A stretch of DNA of 52,684 nt from Flavobacterium sp. DG2-3 (GCF_030730925.1 NZ_JAVAMB010000027.1:1-52684), one strand, 5' to 3'; shown: positions 35,744 through 44,492, counted from the stretch's first letter. Numbers and translations are program-made. Notes: generated by a model from the letters alone, not told the origin.

Positions 35744-36964
35744 TTAAAACAATTCCAGCTGATTGTTTGGCGTATCGGGTTTCTTTTTAGGAGGTTTTGC
35801 TTCTCCAAAAACGGTTCTTCCGCCATATTTATGCGATTCTTCTCTTTCTCTCTGAATCAAAGCATCAAAATTGGAATTTGGGGTGAAACTTTCTTCTGCT
35901 TTTCGCGAAATTTCAGATAGTTTCTGAATGGCGCTCAGTTTATCGCTATTACCGATTTTAGCACGATTAATAGCTCTTTGAAGTGTATCTATGGTTTCGT
36001 CGTAAATTTTTACGGGAACAGGAAACGGATGTCCGTCTTTTCCGCCGTGAGCAAATGAAAAACGTGCCGGATCTTCAAATCGTGTCGGTGTTCCATAAAT
36101 TATTTCGCTTACTAAGGCTAATGACTGTAAAGCTCTTGGCCCCATTCCTTTTAAAAGCAATAGTTCTTCAAAATCTTCTGGCTTGTTTTCGTGAGTAGCC
36201 CAAAGCATGGCACCCAATCTTTTCATGTTCACATCTTCCATTCTCACATCGTGATGAGAAGGCATAGAAAGATGCTGCATTTCTTTTGTGATTTTAACTG
36301 GAGATTCTTTTACCAATTCTAAAATGCCTTCTCTAGATTTGGTTGCAGCGTTGGCCGTAAGATTTAAAATAGCGCCTTGATTTTCACCATAAATAAAAGT
36401 ATGCGGCTCGTTTATAAAAGACTTTAAATCTTGTGAATGCCAATGATATCTTCTGGCTGTTCGAGAATTCGGATTCATTCCCTGCTGAATAACCGCCCAT
36501 TGCCCTTTATTATCGACAATAAAATTATGCTGATACAATTGAAATCCGTCTTGAATGGCGGTATTGTCCACTTTTGCGGTAAGTCGGCTGCAACTGGCAA
36601 GATTATTTCCGTCAAGACCAGTTTTTTCTCCGACGAATAAAAGTTCCTGCGGCGTTGCCATAGAATGTTTTCCTTTGCCTCCGCAAATGTAAATTCCGAG
36701 TTCTTTAGAATGCGGATTAACCGATTTTTTTAATGCTCCAAGCACCGAAGTGGTAATGCCTGAAGAATGCCAGTCCATTCCCATAACGGCTCCAAAACTC
36801 TGAAACCAGAACGGATTGCTTAATTTGCTGATAACCTCAGCTGTTGAAAATTCCATCGCAATGGTTTCGACAATGGCCAAACCCAATTTAGACATTCGTT
36901 CGGCAAGCCACAATGGAACGTGTCCATAATGAAGAGGAAGATCTGCTGTGCCCGAACGTTTCAT
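35744..36964 (-). CDS. DUF763-family protein
   Basis: 406 residues. The family hallmark MKRSGTADLPLHYGHVPLWL opens the protein, followed by conserved FWFQSFGAVMGMDWHSSGIT, GIYICGGKGKHSMATPQEL, the QGMNPNSRTARRYHW stretch and a KGMGPRALQSLALVSEIIYG helix-hairpin-helix-like segment at about 285. The last feature suggests nucleic-acid contact, but no enzymatic function is established for the family to my knowledge. C-terminal tail is Lys/Pro-rich (PPKKKPDTP). Likely in an operon with the MFS gene downstream. Identity of family is firm; role is unknown. Confidence 0.88.
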   Translation of the reverse strand: MKRSGTADLPLHYGHVPLWLAERMSKLGLAIVETIAMEFSTAEVISKLSNPFWFQSFGAVMGMDWHSSGITTSVLGALKKSVNPHSKELGIYICGGKGKHSMATPQELLFVGEKTGLDGNNLASCSRLTAKVDNTAIQDGFQLYQHNFIVDNKGQWAVIQQGMNPNSRTARRYHWHSQDLKSFINEPHTFIYGENQGAILNLTANAATKSREGILELVKESPVKITKEMQHLSMPSHHDVRMEDVNMKRLGAMLWATHENKPEDFEELLLLKGMGPRALQSLALVSEIIYGTPTRFEDPARFSFAHGGKDGHPFPVPVKIYDETIDTLQRAINRAKIGNSDKLSAIQKLSEISRKAEESFTPNSNFDALIQREREESHKYGGRTVFGEAKPPKKKPDTPNNQLELF

Positions 36965-37081
36965 TTGCTAGAATTATAATCCTGCAAAAATAAACAAAAT
37001 ACATGGTAGTAATTGTTAATTGTCAGTTGTAAATTCTGAATTGTGAATCATAGAAATAACAGACAAACCTAGTCTTAATTA

Positions 37082-37555
37082 TTAGCCTACTTTCACTGCA
37101 TCTAATAAAACAGCCAATTGAATACATGGCGACTCCGATCGATTACTCCAAGCATGATTGGTTCCGCGCTGAATTACAATATCTCCAGCTTGCAGTAAAG
37201 TTTCTTCTTCATCGACAATCAGGTAAATTTCTCCCGAAATAATAATGATATAATCCAAAGTATCCGTCTGGTGCATTAATGGATGAGGCTGTCCTTCTGG
37301 CGCTATTATTCCCAAATCTTTATCGGGCGGAATCTGGACATAACGAAAATAGCTTCCGTTTTTTGGCGTATTTGGAAAAGCGGTATTCTCTATAACTTTT
37401 TCTTCAAATTTTGCTGGTGTCGAATCTGTCGACCAAATATCTGAAATAATCAGTCCCGGAAAATGTTCCGACACATTGGTAACAATTGCATCTTGTTCTA
37501 TAATTGATTTTCCATCTCGTAAACCCGTTACGATTCTTCGTGGTATTGTTCTCAT
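37082..37555 (-). CDS. Cupin-domain protein
   Basis: 157 residues with the conserved cupin beta-barrel at about 75-155: PLMHQTDTLDYIIIISGEIY and LQAGDIVIQRGTNHAWSN. His residues in MHQT and NHAW and a Glu in SGEIY could bind metal. Single cupins of this shape are found among dioxygenase-like and sugar-binding proteins; the substrate cannot be assigned. Monocistronic; a repeat-rich gap lies upstream. Confidence 0.85.
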   Translation of the reverse strand: MRTIPRRIVTGLRDGKSIIEQDAIVTNVSEHFPGLIISDIWSTDSTPAKFEEKVIENTAFPNTPKNGSYFRYVQIPPDKDLGIIAPEGQPHPLMHQTDTLDYIIIISGEIYLIVDEEETLLQAGDIVIQRGTNHAWSNRSESPCIQLAVLLDAVKVG

Positions 37556-37584
37556 TATTTATTTTATTTACTTAAGTCAATTAG

Positions 37585-37802
37585 AAACCTGACAGGTTTT
37601 TAAAACCTGTCAGGTTTAACACAAAACAACAACCTCATTCCATAGGAATGTTTCGTTGGTACAATCAAATTTAGGTAGCGATTATGCGTTCCGTAGGAAC
37701 GTTTGATTAAACGGAAATTTAATTCTCTCTATCAGGTGTCCCTACAGGACACAAACACCAAACAATCCTATTTTTTCTACCGACGAGATATTCCTACGGA
37801 AT
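37585..37802. repeat. Family B palindrome cluster, copy 1
   Basis: Opens with a 16-base perfect stem (AAACCTGACAGGTTTT and its complement, 37585-37617), then four short hairpins: CATTCC-ata-GGAATG (37636-37650), CGTTCC-gta-GGAACG (37687-37701), GTGTCC-ctaca-GGACAC (about 37736-37752) and ATTCC-tac-GGAAT (37790-37802). A minor overlapping copy starts 263 bases downstream. Confidence 0.88.
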
Positions 37803-37847
37803 ATATATTCCTCAATCTAACTTGCATTGCTCGTGAGGTTGTCTCAG

Positions 37848-38067
37848 AAACCTGACAGGTTTTAAAAACCTGTCAGGTTTAAACACAAAACAACAACTTC
37901 ATTCCATAGGAATGTTTCGTTGGTACAATCAAATTTAGGTAGCGATTATACGTTCCGTAGGAACGTTTGATTGACACAAAATATAATTCTCTATCAGGGT
38001 GTCCCTACAGGGCACAAACACCAAACAATCCTATTTTTTTTCTACCGATGAGATATTCCTACGGAAT
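37848..38067. repeat. Family B palindrome cluster, copy 2
   Basis: Same order and orientation as copy 1, 263 bases on: opening stem at 37848-37880, the ATTCC-ata-GGAAT and GTTCC-gta-GGAAC hairpins, a GTCC..GG(G)AC-type hairpin and ATTCC-tac-GGAAT at 38055-38067. Differences from copy 1 are scattered substitutions and one- to two-base indels. Confidence 0.88.
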
Positions 38068-38095
38068 TTATAATTATCTCTGTTATGTTATTTTA

Positions 38096-38133
38096 AAACC
38101 CGACAGTTGCGAAATCTCGGAACTGTCGGGTTT
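38096..38133 (-). terminator. Terminator-like hairpin after the aminotransferase
   Basis: AAACCCGACAGTT / AACTGTCGGGTTT, a perfect 13-base stem with a 12-base loop, about 65 bases beyond the stop at 38198 and followed by T bases on the minus strand. It resembles the opening stem of the family B copies. An attcctacggaa block remains at 38179-38190. Confidence 0.65.
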
Positions 38134-38197
38134 AACAAAAAAAAACAAAACTTAATTCCGCAGAACTACTGACTAGATATTCCTACGGAACACTTAA

Positions 38198-39673
38198 CTA
38201 CTCAACTAACTTAAACCAATCTTCTACATCTCTCGTGATGTTATCTTTTATTGCTGGATTTTCAAATTCATTTGAAACGGGATTATATTCATAATCTTTC
38301 TTCCATTTTTTATAATTCAAAGCTATTTTTTCAATCGCGTCGCAGATATAAAAAAGCTCTTCATTGCTCATAATCGGATGCAGCGACAAACGAACCCAAC
38401 CTGGCTTATTGGTCTGATTTCGTTGCAACAATTCATTTGTAATTTCAGCCGACTTCTTTTCATTAATATTAAAAAGATAGTGCGCATACGTACTCGCACA
38501 AGACCAGCCACCGCGAACCTGAATTCCGAAACGGTCATTTAGAAGACGTACAATCAAATTGTAATGAATGTCTTCGATCACAAAAGAAACACAGCCAATT
38601 CTTTCTGTTGTTAAATCTCCTAAAATGGACAATCCTGATATTTTCTGAAGTCTTGAAAAACAGAGATCAAGCAATTCTTTTTCTCTATTTTTGATATTCT
38701 CCACTCCCATTTGTTCTTTTAATTCTAAAGCCAAAGCAGTTCGAATAACTTGTAGAAACCCCGGAGTTCCGCCATCTTCTTTAACTTCTATACTATCGCT
38801 GTAACAATATTTCCCTAACGGATTCGTCCATTTTACGTTTCCACCGCCCGGATTATCTGGAAAATCGGATTGGTATAATTTTTCATCAAAAACCAAAATG
38901 CCGCAAGTCCCAGGTCCGCCCAAAAATTTATGCGGAGAAAAGAAAATCGCATCCAATTGCTGTTCTGGATCTTCTGGATGCATATCGATTGCAACATACG
39001 GTGCCGAAGCAGCAAAATCGACAAAACAAAGTCCGCCATTTTGATGCATGATTTTGGCCAATTCATGATAAGGCGTAATAATTCCAGTAACATTCGAACA
39101 AGCTGTAAACGAACCGATTTTTAAAGTTCTATTCGCATATTTTTTCATTGCTAAAGAAAGTGCTTCTGGATTGACCAAATTATTTTCATCAGGTTCCAAA
39201 ATCACAACTTCAGCATTTGTTTCGTACCAAGAAACTTGATTCGAATGGTGTTCCATATGCGTAATAAAAACCACAGGCCTGTCTTCTTCTGATTTTGTTC
39301 GGAGCGCCATAATGCGTTGCAATTTCGATAAAGCCGCCGTCATCCCGCTTCCCGTAGCGACCAAAACATCCGACTCGCTCGCATTGACCGATTTTTTTAT
39401 AATATCTCTCGCATATTGATAAGCATAAGTCGACGTTTTTCCGGTCTGACTTGAAAGTGAATGCGTATTGGCAATCATTGGACCAATTTTATTAAGCATT
39501 ATCTCTTCGATCGGATGGTATAATCTTCCGCTGGCCACCCAGTCGGCGTATACTAAATTCTGTTCTCCATAAACCGATTCGAAAGTATGATTAATTCCTA
39601 CCGTGTTTTCTCTAAACTTAGAAAAGTAACACTCCGGTTCTGTTGGTTTTACTGTTGGCTCAATAGCATTCAT
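38198..39673 (-). CDS. PLP-dependent class V aminotransferase (cysteine desulfurase-like)
   Basis: 491 residues. PLP-enzyme landmarks: THMEHHSNQVSWYE (His142-His143 region), CFVDFAASAPY with Asp219, and SPHKFLGGPG with the Schiff-base Lys249. A C-terminal domain (LNDRFGIQVRGGWSCASTY) carries a Cys at the position of the sulfur-accepting loop, suggesting cysteine-desulfurase-type chemistry, but the family also includes isopenicillin epimerases and kynureninase-like enzymes. Length is about 90 residues above SufS/CsdA, mainly at the ends. The gene is monocistronic and flanked by repeats on both sides; no SUF or Isc genes are nearby. Confidence 0.85.
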   Translation of the reverse strand: MNAIEPTVKPTEPECYFSKFRENTVGINHTFESVYGEQNLVYADWVASGRLYHPIEEIMLNKIGPMIANTHSLSSQTGKTSTYAYQYARDIIKKSVNASESDVLVATGSGMTAALSKLQRIMALRTKSEEDRPVVFITHMEHHSNQVSWYETNAEVVILEPDENNLVNPEALSLAMKKYANRTLKIGSFTACSNVTGIITPYHELAKIMHQNGGLCFVDFAASAPYVAIDMHPEDPEQQLDAIFFSPHKFLGGPGTCGILVFDEKLYQSDFPDNPGGGNVKWTNPLGKYCYSDSIEVKEDGGTPGFLQVIRTALALELKEQMGVENIKNREKELLDLCFSRLQKISGLSILGDLTTERIGCVSFVIEDIHYNLIVRLLNDRFGIQVRGGWSCASTYAHYLFNINEKKSAEITNELLQRNQTNKPGWVRLSLHPIMSNEELFYICDAIEKIALNYKKWKKDYEYNPVSNEFENPAIKDNITRDVEDWFKLVE

Positions 39674-39730
39674 ATCCTTTACATTTTTTAAATTAACTAA
39701 ATTGTATTGTTGTATTGTTCACTCCAATTT

Positions 39731-39832
39731 TTGTCATTCCGAGGAACGAGGAATCTCACACGCAACTCGACAAAGATTGGCGACTTTCTATATGGATTCT
39801 CTAGTGTGATTCCTCGTTCCTCGGAATGACAA
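39731..39832. repeat. Family C inverted-repeat element
   Basis: 25-base perfect arms (TTGTCATTCCGAGGAACGAG and onward, 39731-39755, against the complement ending 39832) around a 50-base middle; adjacent CACAC/GTGTG bases add to the pairing. About 102 bp, located between the aminotransferase start and the TlpA stop. Elements with this CATTCCGAGGAACGAGGAAT core are, from memory, widespread in Bacteroidota genomes. Confidence 0.88.
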
Positions 39833-39841
39833 GATTGGGTC

Positions 39842-40831
39842 TTAAATTTTATTCTCTAAAAGTGATTTTAACGTAGTCTGCAATTCTTCTCCGTGAAGGT
39901 TTTTGGCAACGATTGTTCCTTTAGAATCAATTAAATAATTTCCCGGAATGGCTCTTACTCCGTATAATTTGGCAACGGCACTGTTCCAGAAAAGCAAATC
40001 AGAAACGTGTGTCCATGTTAGATTATCGTCTTTAATTCCTTTAATCCAATTTTCTTTCTTTTTATCTAATGAGATTGCCACAATATTGAATCCTTTATCG
40101 TGAAATTCCTTGTAAGCCGCCACAATATTCGGATTCTCTTTTCTGCATGGTCCACACCAAGAAGCCCAAAAATCGACCAAAGTGTAGCCTTTTAAGTTTT
40201 CATAAAGGCGAACTGGTTTTCCTTCAGGATCATTGGCTGTAAAATCAGGGGCTTTTTTACCCACCGCTAATCCGTCTAAAACGGTAACCAGTTCTTTTAA
40301 TTCTTTCACGTAAGTGGTATTTTGAAGACTTTTATCTAATAAAGCAATGTTTTGCGTAATCTGTTCTGGCGTTAATCGGTACGACCAGTTTCTATACAGC
40401 ACATAAGCCGAAACAATAGATTTTGGATGTTCTGTTATGAATTTGCTGATTTCGACGTCCTTCGTTTTTTTGTAAGTTTCGAACAAGTCCTGAGAGGCCG
40501 AACCTGCAACAACTGAAGCGGTATAATATTTCTTCGGATTTAATTTTACTGTAATGGGATCTTTTTCGAGAAAAATATACAAAGGCGAACTTTCGGTATT
40601 AACGCTTAATCCGTATAATTCTGGTGTTTTTACTTTGGTTTTAAAACTAAAATTTCCGTCTTTTACTTTTGCCGAATCAATTGTGGTAAACATTTTATTG
40701 TGAAACTTCTGCAAGTAGACATATTGTACCACAGTATCGACAACGGTTCCTTTTAACTGTAAATTATTTTCCTGCGCTTGAGTTTGAAAAGCACCCAGAA
40801 GCAAAGCAAAACCTAATAGTATTTTTTTCAT
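39842..40831 (-). CDS. TlpA-like thioredoxin with DUF4369 N-terminal domain
   Basis: 329 residues from ATG 40831 (signal MKKILLGFAL..QTQAQ; the longer frame uses TTG). An N-terminal DUF4369-like beta domain (about 22-115, LKGTVVDTVVQYVYLQKFHN) precedes a thioredoxin fold with the active site WCGPC (Cys226, Cys229), preceded by the TLVDFWAS strand and followed by the cis-Pro region AIPGNYLI. Such proteins act in the periplasm as disulfide reductases or resacetases. A SAM-I riboswitch lies upstream on the same strand, an unusual setting for a thioredoxin. No partner gene is visible. Confidence 0.9.
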   Translation of the reverse strand: MKKILLGFALLLGAFQTQAQENNLQLKGTVVDTVVQYVYLQKFHNKMFTTIDSAKVKDGNFSFKTKVKTPELYGLSVNTESSPLYIFLEKDPITVKLNPKKYYTASVVAGSASQDLFETYKKTKDVEISKFITEHPKSIVSAYVLYRNWSYRLTPEQITQNIALLDKSLQNTTYVKELKELVTVLDGLAVGKKAPDFTANDPEGKPVRLYENLKGYTLVDFWASWCGPCRKENPNIVAAYKEFHDKGFNIVAISLDKKKENWIKGIKDDNLTWTHVSDLLFWNSAVAKLYGVRAIPGNYLIDSKGTIVAKNLHGEELQTTLKSLLENKI

Positions 40832-40935
40832 TTTATTTTTAGTTTTTAGATTAGACAAAAGAATTTCAGGCCAATGACAAAAGCCATTAGCGATATGATT
40901 AAAGAAAGAATCTCGTGGAACTAGAATTTTCTCAT

Positions 40936-41016
40936 TCAGAAAAAGGCAAAGCTGTTTTCTTCGAAAATTAAATTCAAAAGCTCGTAACTCGCGTACAAAA
41001 TGGATTCTGCTTTCAT
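40936..41016 (-). CDS. 26-codon reading frame between SAM riboswitch and tlpA
   Basis: ATG at 41016 to TGA at 40936-40938, encoding MKAESILYASYELLNLIFEE and six more residues (NSFAFF). It begins 58 bases after the riboswitch's closing stem and ends about 105 bases before the tlpA ATG. An in-frame ATG follows the stop directly. No Shine-Dalgarno is visible, which is usual here. It may be a leader peptide controlled by the riboswitch or chance; no homology can be checked. Confidence 0.35.
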   Translation of the reverse strand: MKAESILYASYELLNLIFEENSFAFF

Positions 41017-41073
41017 TTAAAAAAAATTAAAGATTAACATTATGATCTTAAACAGATTTACGGAGAAATCTTT

Positions 41074-41170
41074 CTTATCTGCCCGCACACAGCGGAAGGA
41101 TTTAGCACCTTATTCGGCAACAGGTTGCTAAGACATCAATGGGCCTATTCCCTCAGTCTTTCTGGATAAG
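41074..41170 (-). promoter_or_regulatory. SAM-I (S-box) riboswitch
   Basis: On the minus strand the closing stem CTTATC (41165-41170) pairs with GATAAG (41074-41079). Between them lie the family's conserved blocks: the AGACTGAGGGAATAGGCCC kink-turn region, GATGTCTTAGCAACC and GGTGCTAAATCC. A short AGATTT/AAATCT stem follows and could be the expression platform. S-box RNAs bind S-adenosylmethionine and usually turn off methionine or cysteine genes; the next genes here are a 26-codon frame and a TlpA thioredoxin. Confidence 0.9.
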
Positions 41171-41196
41171 TATCATTATATAAATTTTCTGTGTTA

Positions 41197-41204
41197 CAAA
41201 TATA
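41197..41204 (-). promoter_or_regulatory. TAnnTTTG box of the riboswitch transcript
   Basis: TATATTTG on the minus strand, about 26 bases before the riboswitch starts, so transcription would begin just ahead of it. No TTG box at the standard spacing. Confidence 0.5.
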
Positions 41205-41367
41205 TATTAATTCTACCGAATTAGTATAGTTTGAATTGTGTTTTTTTGTAAAATTTATTTAAAAACTCTTTCAGCACACTTTAGCAACTGAAAAACAACA
41301 AATTAAAACAAAGTTATTTTTTGTTATGATACCTTTTTTATAAAAGAAATTCAGACGTTTTATTCAT

Positions 41368-41820
41368 TTAAAAAGAAAAAACATGCAAGTATTTATTTTT
41401 TTCGAGAGTTGGAAGCGCTTCTTTTAATCCTTTTTCGAGATTAGAAGTAATAAATTGAAGCACTTGTTTTAAATCGTTAAAATTATTTGGCTTTACAAAA
41501 TAACAGACAGCGCCAAGATTTGCTGCTGTGTCCATATCATTTTTATGCGAAGAAGTAGAAATCATAATCACAGGGATTTCTTTATAGCGCTCATCTGCTT
41601 TTAATTCTTTCAAACATTCCCAGCCATTTAGAATGGGCATATTTAAATCTAGAAAAACAACACCTGGAATTTTATCTTCGTTTTTAAGCATTTTTAGTGC
41701 TTTATCACCATTTTCAGCACAATGACAAATAATATTTTCATCGATATCAGCCAGAGCTTCACAAAACATTTCTGTATCGTCTCTGTCATCATCAGCTAAT
41801 AAAATTATCTTTTTACTCAT
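41368..41820 (-). CDS. Single-domain response regulator (CheY/Rcp1-like)
   Basis: 150 residues, receiver domain only. Acidic pocket Asp10-Asp11-Asp12, phospho-acceptor Asp58 (VVFLDLNMP), Thr/Ser in MISTSS and Lys110 (YFVKP) are intact. No output domain, so it likely passes the signal by protein contact or competes for phosphate. It starts 2 bases after the kinase stop, giving a two-gene operon with the kinase as its probable donor. Confidence 0.93.
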   Translation of the reverse strand: MSKKIILLADDDRDDTEMFCEALADIDENIICHCAENGDKALKMLKNEDKIPGVVFLDLNMPILNGWECLKELKADERYKEIPVIMISTSSHKNDMDTAANLGAVCYFVKPNNFNDLKQVLQFITSNLEKGLKEALPTLEKNKYLHVFSF

Positions 41821-41822
41821 AA

Positions 41823-44492
41823 TTAAATGTCTTTTTCTTTTTGTTCAAATGGCAATGTAACAATAAAAACAGCTCCTTTATTGGCAATTCCTGTTGCGGT
41901 AATACTTCCTCCATGACGTTCTGCTATTTTTTTACACAGCGATAAACCTAGGCCAGTTCCTTCGTAACGGTCTTTAGAATTTAGGCGGGTAAAAGTTTCA
42001 AAAATACGTCCCGTCTGATCGAGGTCAAAACCAATTCCGTTATCTTCTACAGTAATTATTGCAATTCTGTTGCCGTCTTCCATCTTTTCAGTCGCTGTAA
42101 CCGTAATTTGCGAAGGCGTATTTTCTCTAGCAAATTTAATGGAATTGTTAATCAAATTATAGAAAAGCTGATACAATAATACCAAAGCTCCTTCCAAAAC
42201 TGGAAGTTCTTCATAATAAATTTTACCGCCTGTTTTTTGAAGTGCAATTTCGAGATCGGTTTCTATATTTTTAATGACTTCATTTAAATCGACCATTGTT
42301 GCTTTTTGCGAATCGGCATTGATTTTAGAATACGCCAGCACGCCATCAATCATATTAAACATACGGTCTGCCGCAACGTGAACTCTCTCAATATATTTGG
42401 ATGCCGATTCGTCTAGTTTTCCTTCCAAGTGATCTTCTAGACGGCTTACAAAAGTTTTTATTTTTCGGACAGGTTCTTTTAAATCGTGCGACGCAACATG
42501 CGCAAACTGCTGTAAATCATCATTCGATCTTTGCAATTCTTTGGTGCGGTCTGCTACCAAAATTTCTAATTTTTCGGTAATAGATTTTTGCTCGTGAATA
42601 TCGGTACACGTACCAAACCAATTCGTAATTATTCCCTCTTTATCTCTAATAGGAAGCGCTTTACTCAAAAACCAGCGGTATTCGCCTGTGCTTCCATTTT
42701 TTAAACGAAATTCTATCTGATACGAAGTCCCTGCATGAACACTTTGGTACCAAGTTTTTAAAACCATAGAAACATCATCTGGATGAAGTGTCGGAACCCA
42801 ACTCGAATCGCCAAATTCATTTTTGTTAAAACCTGTATATTCGTACCAGCGGCTGTTATAATAATCTATAAATCCGTCTGGCTGGGCTGTCCAAATAATT
42901 TGCGGAACCAGATCTGCAAGCTGTCTGAATTTTTCCTCGCTTTCTGCAATTACATTTTGAAGTTCTTTTTGCGAAGTAATATCACTTGCTGCACCAAACC
43001 ATTCTATTATTCTTTGTTTGTCATCTAATATCGGTACCACTCTCGAAAAAACCCAGCTAACAGAATCGTCTGCATTGATGACTTTGTGCTCCATTTCAAA
43101 AATGCTTTTCTCTACAATAGATTTAGAAATGAGATGAACAGCCTGTTCCAAATCGCTAGGATGCACAAACTTATCCAGCCAGTTAATGCCGTGTCCGCCA
43201 GCGCCAGAAAGTCTTCCACCTCCTTCGAGACTGTGCATAATCATCCAGTCGGCGTCCATACGGTAAACCAAATCGGATGAGGCATTGACTAAAGCTCTAA
43301 AACGGCTTTCACTTTCTTCCATCTTTTGGCGTGCCACAACTTGCTGTGTCACCTCAACGGCTACCTGAATCATTCCTGTTATCTGTCCATCTTCTATTAA
43401 TGGACGATAAGCCAGATTATAATAGTAATTTTTAAGTTCTCCTGTACGATTGTGCGGCACCAAAACTTCACTCTGGTCAAAAGGAATTCCTTCGTTATAA
43501 ACCTTTAGAACCTGTTCCCACACATATTGACCTTCGAGTTCGGGCAAGACATCGATCAATCGCATGCCGATAATTTCTTCTCCGCGGCCAATCATTTGCA
43601 ACATGTGTTTATTGATTTGCTCAATAACAAGATCGTCACCTTTAAGCACTAAAGTTGGTGCAGGAGTCTGATGAATCATTTTTCGGAAACGATTTTCGCT
43701 TTGCTGCAATTTTTCTTCGGCCTGCTTGCTCTCTGTAATATCTCGAGTCGTTCCGGCAACCACCTCAACCTCCCCTTTATCATTAAATACAGGAACTAAA
43801 ATATAATCGTAAATTCTTCTTCCCAATTCAGCATGCGGAAAAGAAACTGTTCCTCTCACGGCTCTTTTTTCTGCCACTACAGTATCTATCTCTCGTTCAT
43901 GCATTTCGGCATGCCATTCTTCATAACCATTTTCTCTTAATCCGCGGCCGATGGCATCCTCTGCCGATTTCCCCCACATATTCAATAAGGCTTTGTTTGC
44001 GTACGTGAACTTATAGTCAAGATCAAATACGTAAACCAAATCGGGAGTTGCATATATAATGGAATTATAAAGTCTTTTCTGTTTCTCTGCGTCTGCCAAT
44101 GCATTGGTCAAAGCCCTTTCTGCCTCTTTCTTTTCGGTAATGTCTTCCATTGTCACTACTAACAAATCATCTTGTTTGACAGCGGTAAATTTGAGACAGA
44201 ATTTTGCGGTCTCGCCTTGGTACGATTGTTCGAAATTGGTGGCAATTCCAGTTTCTGCAGTTTCAATAAGCTTTTCAAGAATATTGCCTTCTATTTTGGA
44301 GAAAATATGGCTGAATCTTTTTCCCTTGTAGTCTTCATTTTTGATCCAGTTGACAAAGTAAGTATTCAATAACAGTATCGAAAAATCTTGAATTTTATTT
44401 TTGCTATTGCGCAAAGATTTTAGCACTGCAATACCATTTGGTGCAGAATTAAAAACGGTCTGAAAAAGGTCTAAATTATTTATTAGCTCCAT
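41823..44492 (-). CDS. Soluble five-PAS sensor histidine kinase
   Basis: 889 residues, no membrane helix. Five PAS/PAC-type repeats can be followed at about 8-118, 135-260, 265-385, 390-515 and 520-645, each closing with a motif such as EDITEKKEAE or SDITSQKELQ. A short coiled coil precedes the DHp helix with His669 (HVASHDLKEPVRK), then an HATPase domain with N box (NLINNSIKFA), G1 (DNGIGFDL) and G2 (GTGLGLSLCKK). Multi-PAS kinases of this layout often sense redox, light or small molecules; the ligand cannot be inferred. A TATATTTG box lies at 44568-44575. Confidence 0.93.
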   Translation of the reverse strand: MELINNLDLFQTVFNSAPNGIAVLKSLRNSKNKIQDFSILLLNTYFVNWIKNEDYKGKRFSHIFSKIEGNILEKLIETAETGIATNFEQSYQGETAKFCLKFTAVKQDDLLVVTMEDITEKKEAERALTNALADAEKQKRLYNSIIYATPDLVYVFDLDYKFTYANKALLNMWGKSAEDAIGRGLRENGYEEWHAEMHEREIDTVVAEKRAVRGTVSFPHAELGRRIYDYILVPVFNDKGEVEVVAGTTRDITESKQAEEKLQQSENRFRKMIHQTPAPTLVLKGDDLVIEQINKHMLQMIGRGEEIIGMRLIDVLPELEGQYVWEQVLKVYNEGIPFDQSEVLVPHNRTGELKNYYYNLAYRPLIEDGQITGMIQVAVEVTQQVVARQKMEESESRFRALVNASSDLVYRMDADWMIMHSLEGGGRLSGAGGHGINWLDKFVHPSDLEQAVHLISKSIVEKSIFEMEHKVINADDSVSWVFSRVVPILDDKQRIIEWFGAASDITSQKELQNVIAESEEKFRQLADLVPQIIWTAQPDGFIDYYNSRWYEYTGFNKNEFGDSSWVPTLHPDDVSMVLKTWYQSVHAGTSYQIEFRLKNGSTGEYRWFLSKALPIRDKEGIITNWFGTCTDIHEQKSITEKLEILVADRTKELQRSNDDLQQFAHVASHDLKEPVRKIKTFVSRLEDHLEGKLDESASKYIERVHVAADRMFNMIDGVLAYSKINADSQKATMVDLNEVIKNIETDLEIALQKTGGKIYYEELPVLEGALVLLYQLFYNLINNSIKFARENTPSQITVTATEKMEDGNRIAIITVEDNGIGFDLDQTGRIFETFTRLNSKDRYEGTGLGLSLCKKIAERHGGSITATGIANKGAVFIVTLPFEQKEKDI

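Larger units (their letters stand above)
37556..38197. other. Gene-free gap holding family B repeats
   Basis: 642 bases without credible genes: two direct copies of a 218-220 bp palindrome cluster, plus a related hairpin that probably terminates the aminotransferase gene. Confidence 0.8.

Noticed and set aside
34096..38190. Insertion sequences behind the palindromic repeats
   Set aside because: No transposase frame, no matching target-site duplications and no coding capacity inside the elements.
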